Below, piece after piece: positions 13,122 to 24,900 of a DNA stretch of 64,000 nt. The notes beneath the pieces are model-generated. The model searched no databases and was not told the origin of the DNA. It worked only from the letters and a program-made list of their open reading frames with translations. The stretch lies in contig JAVMKO010000021.1 of assembly GCA_032164245.1 (NCBI GenBank), forward strand, positions 9,988,285-10,052,284. Reading direction: 5' to 3'. The position numbers and the translations under genes were made by a program. The DNA comes from Sternotherus odoratus. Its lineage: Eukaryota; Chordata; Testudines; Kinosternidae. The first letter of the stretch is position 1; every line of letters begins with the position of its first letter.

Positions 13122-13181
13122 CCAGTGTGTGTTTGACAAAATCATCTTCACCCAGGTGATTTGTGGCCATGTTCTTGACTC
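13122..13181 (-). other. Exon-like segment downstream of KHDRBS1
   Basis: On the minus strand a strong acceptor (CTTTTCTCAATTTGCAG, ending at 13182) is followed by 60 bases and a good donor (CTGG then GTAGGT at 13121-13116). The segment is open in one frame and reads VKNMATNHLGEDDFVKHTL, which has the composition of real coding sequence. Spliced from KHDRBS1 exon 8, the frame continues and would run into a stop 12 codons past the donor. It may be an alternative 3' exon of KHDRBS1, an exon of an unannotated transcript, or chance. I do not recognise the peptide. Confidence 0.35.
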
Positions 13182-14659
13182 CTGCAAATTGAGAAAAGAT
13201 TGTCAGTTTCCTTAATGGAAAAACAGAGATTTAAAGAAAAAAAGATCCTGCATGCAAATTACACAGGAAGGAAAACATGCAACTTAAGCTGAGCTCTGAG
13301 CATTTCATAGTGAATATCAATGTCGGGGTCTATAAGGGTCATCATTTTACATTTTAAATAACTGAGCAGAAGTTTTTTTGGCAGTAGCAGGACTATCTAT
13401 ATTCGGTGTCATTTTACATTTTTGAAATTTAAGCTTTCAGATTCCTTTTTTTTTTTTGCCCAGGTTACATTACAGTGCATTTACAAAGTGCACGATTATT
13501 GAAATTATTGCTAATTTATGCAAAAGCATGTGGTTTTTTTTTAAAAACATCTACTTTTAAACATTTTTTTTTTCATATTTTACATTAACATTTGAAGAAT
13601 TGTTTCAATAAAGTTTATGCAAGTTGCCGTCACAGTTTATGTAAAAGAGAAATGTGCTATTAAAAGCAGACATTTAGGTTACCTTTTGTTTTTTGCGATG
13701 CATGTTAGCTTTACACATCCTTATTCTCCTGGATAATTTTCCTTTAAAAGGGGGGTATAGGGTGATCTTTTCATCAAGCAAGACATTATGCCCTGAAAGC
13801 TGACTCCAAACCATTGTTGAAAATTGTTATTTACATTTTAATAACAATCTACAAATACAACTTTTTGTTTTAAAGTATTCCCCTCAATCATGCACTGCTA
13901 CAGGCAGTTTTGTTTCTAATGTTCTAGTGCATTTTTCACCCCCGAGCAGTTTATTTCTTCCCCCTATGATGTCAGATTTATATTTTGCAGAGAAGGGTAA
14001 TACAATAAACCATCTCAAGTTTCTCTAAGCAGCATTTTACTTTAACCTATTATGCTTTCCCAGAAGGATATTAAAAAGCAATCACCTGCCCCCTTCTCAA
14101 AACAATTGTGGGTTTGTAACTGGCTTCCCAAATGCAGGCCACCTTAAAGCAGGTAGGCATCACCTTTAGACAAGGGTTAGTTGTGTTCACACAGAAAATA
14201 AAGCTTTTTCCCTCATGTTGGTAGCTAGGCCTTATATGTGTCAATCTTCATTTTGTCATTCTACTTTTAAACCAGCCATTTCAGACTCCATCTGGAGTCT
14301 GGGGAACGCTGAGGCTAACTGAAATCTGAATCATTAAACTAATTCCATCCAGCCCATAAACACTCCTTCCACTCGCAGTTTTGCAGAAGTCAGATTTCTG
14401 CTTTAGTACTGGTTCAAACTGCTTTCAACAACTTCCAGGGGGTGAAAAAAAAAAAAAAAAGTTTTTTTCCCTCCTTTTTAAAATTAAACTCACTCACCAG
14501 CTTGATAGCTTTTTGTAAAAGTTACAGAAAAACACCATTTTTAGAATATCTCCATATTTTAAAAAGACCATTAACTTTAGCATTAATTTAAATTTATTTG
14601 AAAGAGAAAAGCTATTTTATTGCTCAACAAAAAAATGACAATTCATCACATTTACTTTG
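13182..14659. other. AT-rich DNA just downstream of the KHDRBS1 3'UTR
   Basis: The sequence keeps the same T/A-rich, repeat-free style as the KHDRBS1 3'UTR to its right. It has poly-T runs at about 13447-13458 and 13566-13573 and a poly-A run at 14444-14461. A minus-strand AATAAA lies at about 13947-13952, so a longer 3'UTR form is possible. No interspersed repeat is recognised in about 1.5 kb, unlike neighbouring intergenic DNA. Confidence 0.4.
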
Positions 14660-15835
14660 ATTAAAAAAGGACTAAACTTTATTGACAAACTGCTGCAGAC
14701 ATTTTGACAAGTTTTGGCTACCTATTTAGGCAGACTTTACACACGTAGCATTTAATCTTCAAGAACAAAGTGGGAGGAGAGCGTACAAATCCAATTAGGA
14801 CTTTAACCTATGTACAAAGTGAAATTTCTCATTTTTTCAGCTGCAGTGTCCCTTTTTATATAAAGCTAGTGTTGAGAAACACTTGAACAAGTCACTGGGA
14901 TTTCTAAATTTGACACCTTTGCCAATTTTAAACTTGCACCGTATTATCTGCCCCAAATATCCTAAAAAGAGACATCTGTAGTTTTACAGAATGCAAACCT
15001 ACTATCCATTTAATACTTTCTAATTTCAAACCCCGGGAAATTAATCAGAGCCATGTAGTAGTTTAAGTTTGTTCTTCTCTTAAAAGTTCTCTGCATAGAA
15101 CCAAGCTAAGAACCAACCCCTTTACACTAGAAAATCTGCTTCCCAAGCATCTCTCAACACCGTGTGTTCGGGGCTAGATTTCAAAACCCACATAAAAGTC
15201 AATTTTACAAACCTAATTTTTTTTAAATCAATTAACTTTAAAAAAAACTATTTAATTTGTTATGAGGATCTTTGTATTAAAATTTAAACTTAAGATTCAA
15301 CAGCAATCTGCTTTTAAGGAAAGTTTGACATCTGAGCTTACTTTTAAACGGTGGCTGCTACTACCGTTACATTATGATTTTAATTCTTAAAAACAGCCCT
15401 GAATTTTGAAATGTAGCCTACTTTTGGGATTCTGCAACTACAACTTTTACGGGTATCTTAAAAACCAAACTTAAAGGTTAACAAAACCTTAATTTCATAA
15501 CTGTTAAGCAAGCATGTCACTTTTGAAACTAACTTTTTTTTAACTCAAATTTTATTTAAAAAAAGTACAGTTGTGTTTATATCTAAACAACAAAGAAAAG
15601 CAATCTACACACTTAAAAAAATTAAAGTTGGTCTTCTAAATCTATTTAACTCATTTTAAAACACTACGTACAGAAGCCAGAATGCAAGGTGAGGATGGAG
15701 TGGGAGAAAAGGGGGCCACGAAGAAAAACAGTTAGACAATTACTTGTCTGATGTGGGTAAAGCAACAGGAATCCTGGGAGATACAAGAATCAGTAACAAC
15801 TGTTTGCTCATAACTGATATTTTTCCCTCATGTTT
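14660..15835 (-). other. KHDRBS1: KHDRBS1 3'UTR
   Basis: The untranslated end follows the stop codon at 15836. The most likely end is just past the AATAAA read at 14683-14678, giving about 1.2 kb, similar to mammalian KHDRBS1 mRNA. Other AATAAA hexamers on this strand (15556-15551, and near 14595 and 14621) could be used for shorter or slightly longer forms. It is very AU-rich and free of recognisable transposons. Confidence 0.6.
14678..14683 (-). terminator. KHDRBS1: Probable KHDRBS1 polyadenylation signal
   Basis: AATAAA in the context GTCAATAAAGTTTAG on the minus strand, 1.15 kb past the stop codon. It is chosen over other hexamers by distance only. Confidence 0.5.
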
Positions 15836-15933
15836 TTAATAGCGTCCGTAAGGGTGCTCTCTGTAGGCCCCCTTCACTGGCCTAGTTGGTGGGGCCTTCA
15901 GGGAGGGCCTTGTTCCATTCCAGTCATCTTGGC
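15836..15933 (-). CDS. KHDRBS1: KHDRBS1 exon 9 (coding part)
   Basis: After acceptor TTTGCAG the exon completes the Gly codon of exon 8 and reads [20 protein letters not shown], then [11 protein letters not shown] and TAA. It carries the C-terminal nuclear localisation signal and the last regulatory tyrosines. One Ala of the mammalian protein is Thr here (PPTRP). Confidence 0.97.
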
Positions 15934-18900
15934 CTGCAAAAGAGAGCAATAAACGTCAAAGTGCACAGCCACTAATGGTATGAGATGCATGCATACAAGG
16001 GCAGCAGCACGACTGCACTGTGTACCAGTCCGAACACCTGCCTCCAGTTTTGATATTGTGACTTTGTGAAGACAAGTGACATTAATATTCCTACAACTCT
16101 ATTGGCTCAAAGGCCTTTATAGGCCACTCTAAGATTTTATGATTAATGTTTATCTACAAGATCCCAGTGTCACATAGCTTCAAGTTCCACAAATATTAAA
16201 TCTCTAACTTTGCAAGCATTTAACAAAGTAACTCGCATAGGAACCTCTTTGGAAAAACTTCAAAGGTGTTGTTCTTTCCCCTCCCCCCATACGTTAACAA
16301 ATCTGATACCTTTCCTCTATGAATAACAACCAATTAATTTCCGTAGATCTGAAATGGATTCCAATTCCTGAAGCAGCTTTGGCAGTCAGCCTCAGCTAAG
16401 GTCACAGCCATTAAAGCTCTTTCAGTCTGCAAACAGGCAGGATTTTATAATCCATAAACTCTGATTCAGCTGTGCAGAATACTGCTACAAGAAGCGTTTT
16501 TCTCCTTTTTAAGAATAAAAGCAAGGAAATCTCCTTGGACAAGCCTGCCAAGACGACTAAAATCACTACCACTGCTCTGGGATGGCAGACTCGTACTGAA
16601 CCCAGAGATAGAATAGTGTTTTCTGCCAGTTAGTAGCAGAGGGATGGGACAGTGACTCCTTAGGGATTACATTCTAGAAGATACCTCAGCACTTTCAATG
16701 CCTGTCTCCTGAGGTCAGGATTTTACTACTCACTAAACATGGTATCTTCACCAACATGTGTAATTAATTATGGTAAAACGCTTTCAGTAGGACAGCTGAA
16801 TACCCTCAATTTTTTTTTGGCCATATAAATAACTATTGAAACAAGCAAAGTTCAAATCCCATTCTCCTAGAGCCAGCTCAAGTCCCAATACCTAAGCTCA
16901 GCTTTTATTATGGCTTGTGCTTGCAATATTCTTATTTTGCACATCTGCCACTCTGCACACGTTACCGGTTTCAGAGGAATAAAAAAAAAGAAAAAAGACA
17001 CCAAGCACTGAGAGATAAGCATAACACTCCATTCCACCATGGTGAAATGCATTTTGATTTTCCTCAACCTCCACTCGGGCTGCACAATTTATTTTTCTAA
17101 TTTTGTTTTCATGAAAGCAGAGGCCAAAGGAAATTACTGCAAATAAACAGATTAACTGTGGCAACGTCATGCCACGTGTACAACGAACAGTTTGGCCTTC
17201 AGATCTCAGACAACAGCACTGTTCTCTTACCAAGTAGAAACACAGAAGCCTCGGTGTTGCATGACCAACAAAACAAGGCATTTAACAGCCAGTCTAAATG
17301 GGAGCATGGACGATATCCAGCGTTACTGACAACAAGTGTCATTTCACATTTAATGCAGACTGATAAAACCTTTGGTTCGGCAGTTGAATTTAAACTCCAT
17401 ACAATGTAAGCATGGACCAGAATTCCACCACAAAGTTATGCTGCACTTTCTGCTTGCTCCCAAAGCAGGAGATGTAATGACATCTAAACATTTCATATGC
17501 TTAATCATAAGACAATTAGAGGCTTCCATCTGCTTCTCTGAGCCCTGAAAAACTCATACCCCATTGCCATCTTTCTCCCCTTAAACATACTTGAGTCCTA
17601 AGCCCCAGCAGGAGTACTTAATGGGATTCCCACTGGAACGAATTCTCAACCATAACTGACTGTAGAGGCTGCTGAAAGTGTGCTTCCAATAAATCAAGTG
17701 GCTGATTGAAAGTGCTGCAAAACCAGCGCAATTTCTGCTGGTCTGAGCAGAAGACCAGAAATCTCACTGTTTGCTACATGGCAGTGCAGTTCACAACTAG
17801 CATGCCAGAACTGCCTCAGTTTACTCAATCCCCCTAAATTCTTCATAATGCAATGCAATAATAATAAATAAATATTTTATTATGGCTTCTTAAAGTGCTG
17901 TCTCCTATATATGGTTTTAACAACAGCATTAGTTAGATCAGATCTCTTTTTCTATAAAACCAGTGCAGATTTTGGGAAATTACAAATTGAGTATTTTCAT
18001 TAGCCAAACATAGACCATATATATATAGTTGCTACAGAGCTCTACTGAGTTAAAGAGAAGACCTAATGCTAGATTAAAATCCATCTTTCAAGCAAGTATT
18101 TAGTGCAGAGTCAGTCTCAGCTGGAAGGGTTTGAAGGATTACCAGGAAGCAGCTGGAGCTGTGCATTCCTCCAACTCAACAAAATAGAATCCCGGCAAGC
18201 CAAACTGATGTAAAAGCAACTTTGTAGGTGAGAATTCAGCCCTCCAGGTGTGGAGCATTCCATGCACAAAACTGACTGATGCTGAGAAATACCCCACTTC
18301 CGAGAAGAAAAAAAAGTGGGGGGGCACACCATGGCAAGACCTCCAAAAAGCATCCTACTGCAGGACTTTAGGTAAGGTCACCTCTCCAAGGTGGAAACTA
18401 GACATGAGCCTAACAAAGCCATGATGTAGGACTGTAGTTCGACTGTGATGTAGATCTGTTTTATCTGTGAAATGTAAATATTTTTCACCATGAAGGCCGC
18501 CCTGTTGCTTTTTGGAGCTATACCATCAGCATTTTCTTACGTTAAGACAGCAAATTTAAAGCAAAAAGATCTAAATAACTTCACGCAATTCCCAACTGAA
18601 TTATAACCACTTCTCTCCCTGTTGCATAAGCAGCGTGCCCAGACGTACCATAAGCTTCATACGACTCTTGTGCCTCCCCGTGTCCATAATCATAATATTC
18701 GGTGTCCCTGGAAGAGGGAGAGAAAATGTGTTTAAGTTCACTGTGTAGAGATGAAAACATTTATTCACAAACTCCAAAGGGCTGGAGCATTCAAATTCAT
18801 GAGACCTTCAAGACTTACCGTATTTTTCGTCCTATAGGACGCTCCGGCCTATAAGACGCCCCCTCGTTTTACAATAAAAAAGCCGGACCAAAAAAAATAA

Positions 18901-21900
18901 AAAAAAAATAAAAGAGCCTCGCTCTCCCGTCCCCGCCGCGCGGGCGGGCTGCCGGGAGCGTCCCAGTTCCCCCCTCCCCGCCGTGGGCGGGCTGCCGAGG
19001 TTCCCCCCTCCCGGCAGCCCGCCCGCGCGGCGGGGACGGGAGAGCGAGGCGCTTTTTTTTTTTTTTTTTGGTCCGGCGGGGAGGGGGGAACCGGGGCGCA
19101 CATTTTTTTTTTGGTCCAGCGGGGAGGGGGGAACCTCGGCAGCCCGCCCGCGGCGGGGAGGGGGGAACCGGGGCGCACATTCGCCCTATAAGACGCACCA
19201 ACTTTCCCCCCCCCCCGTTTTGGGGAAGAAAAAGTGCATCTTATAGGGCGAAAAATACGGTACTTGGGTACTGCTTGAATTAGGACACCCAAAAATCTCT
19301 CTACTACCGTGGTAAGTATGACAACTCCTTTTAAAGCTAAAGCTAAAGGCTAGCGGGAACTTTCTGAAATGTACCTTCCTACACATGCTGCTGGATTCAA
19401 ACACAGAAGCAAACAGAACAAGGCACAACTGGTCTCAATGTTATTAAAATACTGGAAACTAGTTTAATTTTACCGGAAAATTCTGTAAAAAAAAAGTCAT
19501 GCAGAATTTTCTCTCAGGAATGGGATTAAAGGGGACTGAAAAAAATGACACTTACCCTTGGCCCTGGCTGTAGTAGCCTTCATATCCCTCATAACTCTGC
19601 TCCGCATATGTATCATCATAACCCTGAAAAAGAGAAGGACATAAGGATGGATACATGTGGAGGGCGTTATTCATTCGAAGGGGAAGAGCAAAACTGAATT
19701 TACTGGGCAGTCCTTTTCAAATGAACTTGCAAATCCTAGCATGTCCCAGGGGAACCTTTGGCTCGCAGTGAAGGGGAGAATGTTAATCATGTTCACAAGG
19801 CATGCCAGAGTCCTGTAAAGTGTCCAAGGTTGCATTACATCCACACTATGTCAGAGGTCTCATATCTGGGTTCCCCAACGTAGGATTTACAGGTAGACAG
19901 AACCCACTAGTTTTAACCAGAGCCAATGGAAAACTGAATGGAAGTTTTGCCCAGAGATGGAAGCTTTTGTGTGCTTCTGTGTGTGGTGGGGGGAAGGAGG
20001 GAGTAAGAAACATCTCACTGTGATGGTTACTCAAATATTTACTCTGGTGCTTATCTAAAGCAAATCATTGTGCTGTTTCTATCTCTTTAAAATGGCAAGA
20101 GCAAATATCCTTAGCAAAGAAAACACTGAGGGGTATGTGTCTGTAGTGACGAGGACAACAACATTTTAACAGTTTATTCATGGTAAAGTAAGTCCTTATG
20201 GCAGTCACATGGTCTGAAGACTCCAGCACTCCCTGCTTCTACAAGCAGCTTTCCACAGAAACGTTCGATTGTTTTTGTACTGGGCACCAGTACTTGTGTT
20301 AAAATACAATCTTGGCCACACTTGAGTTGCATGGTAAATTATTCCCCTCCAAAAAAAGTGTTTCATGATGGAAACTTCTTAACAGAAAACAATGACCTCA
20401 CGTCTCAGTTCAACCATTCAGCCTAGTGCTATAGTATTTGCTACTAAGGAAGGGCCATTAGTGCAATTGTTAATACCCTACATTTAGAGTATGCCTACTC
20501 TGCAATGACACACCCATGGCTGGCCAGTGCCAGCCGACCCGGGCTTGCAGGGATGTTTAATTGCAGTGTAGACATTTGGGCTTGGGCTCCAGCCAGAGTA
20601 TCTAATTAAACAGCCCCTTAGCCTGAGCCAGCTGGCATGGGCCAGTCACAGGTTTTTAATTTCAGTGTAGACATGCCTGTAGGATCTGTAAGTAATTGGC
20701 TTCTAGCTATTTGGAAAGAGCATGTATCAAAGCGTCTTACATAATCTTCATAGGTTTCTGGTGCGGGTGGAGGAGGAAGCGGTATTCTTTGAATGCCTGC
20801 TGCACGGGCTCTTGGTACAGGAGCCCCCCTTACGGCTGGAGGAGGGGGTACACCACGGGCCACAGTAGCTCCTCTAGCTATGGCACCTCTCACTGGTGCT
20901 CCTCGCACCAGGGCCCCACGAGGAGGACCCACCACACCACGCCCCCTAAAAAGAAAAAGGATTAAAAATAGCCATAAATGTGCTTTGCAAAAACCACGAT
21001 AATGTTCAAAATATTGAAGACCATTTACTGACAAAGACCAACCGTTATTCATTACGGGTGCCATAAAATTGATAACTGGATGCATAAATAGGATTATAAT
21101 GCAAGTCTGGTAAGAGTTGTAATGCTGCATAAAAACTACAAATATGAAACATTACCAAAGGAAAATGCAGAGAGCGTAGCTGAATACCCAAATAGTCACC
21201 ACTTCTAAACATCTTAACAAGGTGTGACTCCGCAGAGTTTGTCTGGTTACCACAAAAGTAGACCTGAACTTTTCTACAAATTTATCATAGCTGATCAGGT
21301 TTGCTAAGGCAGAAAGGAAATCCTGGGGCCTTACAAAGTCCAATGAGGAGATGACTAACCACGCGAGTACTAAACATATTTAGACACCAGCAAGAAGCTT
21401 CTCTTTTTATCCTTCACTAGCACAAATACCTGGTGTTGCTCGGGTCCGTTGGAGGGGGGAGAGAGCCGAGTGAGTGCAGGGTCCGTTGGAGGGGGGTGAG
21501 AGCTGAGCGAGTGGGGGGCGTTGGAGTGGGGGGTGAGATTTTAAAAATTTTCGATTCTTACCTGGGGGGGGGAGGGGGGAAGAGCGCTGAGCGAATGCGG
21601 GGGACCGTTGGAGGGGGAGAGAGCTGAGCGAATGCGGGGGACCGTTGGAGGGGGGTATTATTACATCATACCGTGTTTCCCCGAAAGTAAGACATCCTCC
21701 GAAAATAAGACCTACTTCCAGTTTTGCCTCTCGCTGTAATATAAGGCATCCCCCGAAAATAAGACCTCCCCGATAATAAGGCCTCCCCTGAACATAAGTT
21801 TGTCTGGTTATGCTGGTTTGTGACGACAACTACTACCGTACCGTATACAGGTAATAAATTTCCTTTTTTTTGGTTCAACAATAAATGTGTACCGTATTCT

Positions 21901-24900
21901 TCTTCATGGAAAAATAAGACATCCCCTGAAAATAAGACCTAGCGCATCTTTGGGAGCAAAAATTAATATAAGACACTGTCTTATTTTCGGGGAAACAGGG
22001 TAACTAGGTCACAGAGAACAGCAGCTGCCCAGCTGATGTTAATGGGCTTTAAAGAATTTCACCCCTAGGGGGCGTCAGAGGTGAGATTTGAAAAATTTTC
22101 TATTCTTACCCTGATTAGGACCCTAAAGCCTATAACTGTACCAAATTTCAAGTCTCTAGCTCAAACGGTGTGGAAGGAGTAAGGGAACATACATACACGC
22201 ACCCCCCCACACACACACCATTTGACTTTTATATATATATAGATAGATATAGATTTGGGATAAATGCTAGCTATGCTGGCCCTGTGTAGCACAGGTTCAT
22301 CACTGACTTAATCCAATGCATTGAGCAAAGCATCAGTGTCAGGATAGTAGCAACATCGAGCTTTCAAATGAGTTACACACAAGCTGCAGAGTCTCAGGGC
22401 ACTGGAGGACCCATTGACCAGGAACGAAGAACCAATGAGCTACAGGTTTCAACTTTACCCTTTAAGTAGTTCTAGAAATCAGATGATATTTCTGCAAGGT
22501 GGTTTTCTAAAGCGAATGCAATTCAGATTACAAAACATTCACCCCTTTTCTAGCACGCTCACTGCTAGAGCATACAAGACCATAATGCCCAATTTAATAA
22601 AAGTGGCCCTGCAATATCGGAAATGCCAATATTTGGAGTTCAGGCACCCCCCCCCCCCCCAAAAAAAAAAAAAAGATTAACCAGTTTTCTAGCCTACGTA
22701 AACAACAAGAGTTCCCATTTCCAGCATCAATACTTTTGAAAGTTACCTAGGAACAGGTGGAGGAGGGGGAGCTGCTCCTCTTCCTCGCACCGGGACCCCT
22801 CGGCCACGTGTTGGTTCTGGTACCCCATTCAGATAGGACAGCTCCAAAAACTGCTCTTGGCAGATGTCATCCATCATATCCTGAGAAGAAAAAGGGACAC
22901 TGGTAGCTAGCCAGCCACCCTGTGCTCTGAGGTGTCAGAGATTAACATGTTAGAGCATCAGTTTCTGAAAACTGTATGAGTCACACCTCAAGCTACAGCA
23001 GCTGTCACAAAGCATCTACAGTCCCCTTTTGAAACATGTGGGGTCACTGCCAGCCAAATGCTTCTGACAGAGAATGCCATGCTCTCCTCCAAAGTCACTG
23101 GAAACTGATCACTGCACCCATGCAAAAGCAGGAACTGGACGCAGCCTGAGGATTTGCCCGTTTGCAAATCCGCGCCATCTTTTCACATTCCCATGAACAC
23201 AGCACATCTCTCTGCTCCATGCCTTTTTATCTACCCAGGGGATAGAGATTAAGGAATCAGCAGAAGATTCTGGTAACTCAGAAGAAGCCATTTCAACCAC
23301 TTCCTCCCCAGACAAGCATGCGGATCAGGTTACTAATACTAGCCTGCCTGCCAGAATTCCAGAGCTGCCACAGCAAGACTGCTTCTGTAAACCAAGCTTA
23401 TTGTACACATCAGGGGCTCCTCCATTCTCCTTCCCAAGCGCCACTCCATGCCATCCTCTATTTCAGAGACATGTTGCAAACCCCAGTCCTTCCAATGCCA
23501 GGAGCCCTGTGTGCCCACCACTCTGCCCCACCACTCATTCTATTTTACAATGAACGAGGACAAGGGAAGAACTCAAATAAGGGTATTGTTATGCTGGAAT
23601 GTGCTATTTTTCCGCCCTCAATCAATTCTTTTATCTAGAGAGTATTACAGTGATGGTTCCATGTCTCCCATTTCTCCCCCTTTGTTTTTTCCTGGTTTTC
23701 ACCAAAATCCACAGGGTTCTTCTGCTCACTGACACCCAGAACATTCCCTGAAATTTTGGAATTGTTCAGACATGGCATTCAAAACTTATACTCTTTTACA
23801 TCCCAACAAAGCCAAGCCATAAAGTTGTATGTAAGGGCCTTGTAAGCTCAGTCAATGAAAACCATCTCCAAATTAAAAAATGGCATTAAGTGTTCATATA
23901 ACATGACTGGATATCAGCTGAAATAGGCTGCTTCATGTCAAACCCATTAGAAGTGGTGAGAACACTGATTTAAGAGCTACCAGGACTTCTTCCTGCTAGG
24001 TCTCTAGAAGGCAATTTAAAGTGATGAATGGAACCCATTCAAGAAATCTATTACCCTACAGGGCACAGCTAAAATTTCTCTCAACAAAAGAGCTGCCATA
24101 CAAACTCAGACCAGTTTCATCCACCTAGTCCAATATCCTGTCATATCAGCCAGTAACAGATGTTTCCAAGTGGGTACAGGGAACCACAAAGTGGCAATTA
24201 TGCAATAACATGCTCTAGAACAGGCCTGCACAACATGCGGCTCGGGGGCCACATGCAGCCCGCATGGGGGAGTAAGGGTGGGGCAAGCCAAGTGGTGGGG
24301 TGGGGGGAAAGCAAATGGGGCGGGGCTTTTTGGCCCACAGCTGTATTTTTTGCAGTAATATGGCCCTCGCTGCTTTCCAAGTTGTGCAGGCCTGCTCTAG
24401 AAGAAGCTTCTTCCTAAGCTTAACAAAGTGAATGAAGTAACATCTTTTACTAGACCAACTTCTGCAGGTGAGAGAGATACGCTTTCAAGCTTATACAGAG
24501 AGCCAGCATCAGAGCTAAATACAAGACGGAACGGATTGTTTAGTACAAGTATCTAACACATTGTCAGAGGCCATTCAAGGTGAAGCGGCCAGTTAACTAA
24601 TAATATATTAACTATGTATGCAAATCAATTTGTTCCACCTTAGTTGGCTGTGACACCAAGTACCCAGACCTGAAAAAAAGCGCTGTGAAAGCTTGAAAGC
24701 ATATTGATCCACTAAAAGGTATTACACTTCACCCTGCTTGTCTCCTGTATATCCTGTGAACAACACAGCTACACCACCACTTCCCAAACTTGGTCAGTTA
24801 GTGGTTAAAATCTCTTCCTTCGGGGCACAAGATAACTACCGTATGTGCCTCAGGGAAGGGTACCAAAACCAAGGCTCTATTCTAAAACGCATCAAGAAAC

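Noticed and set aside
18832..19292. Open frames up to 147 codons on both strands
   Set aside because: They run across a TA-flanked transposon relic with GC-rich palindromes; nothing protein-like.
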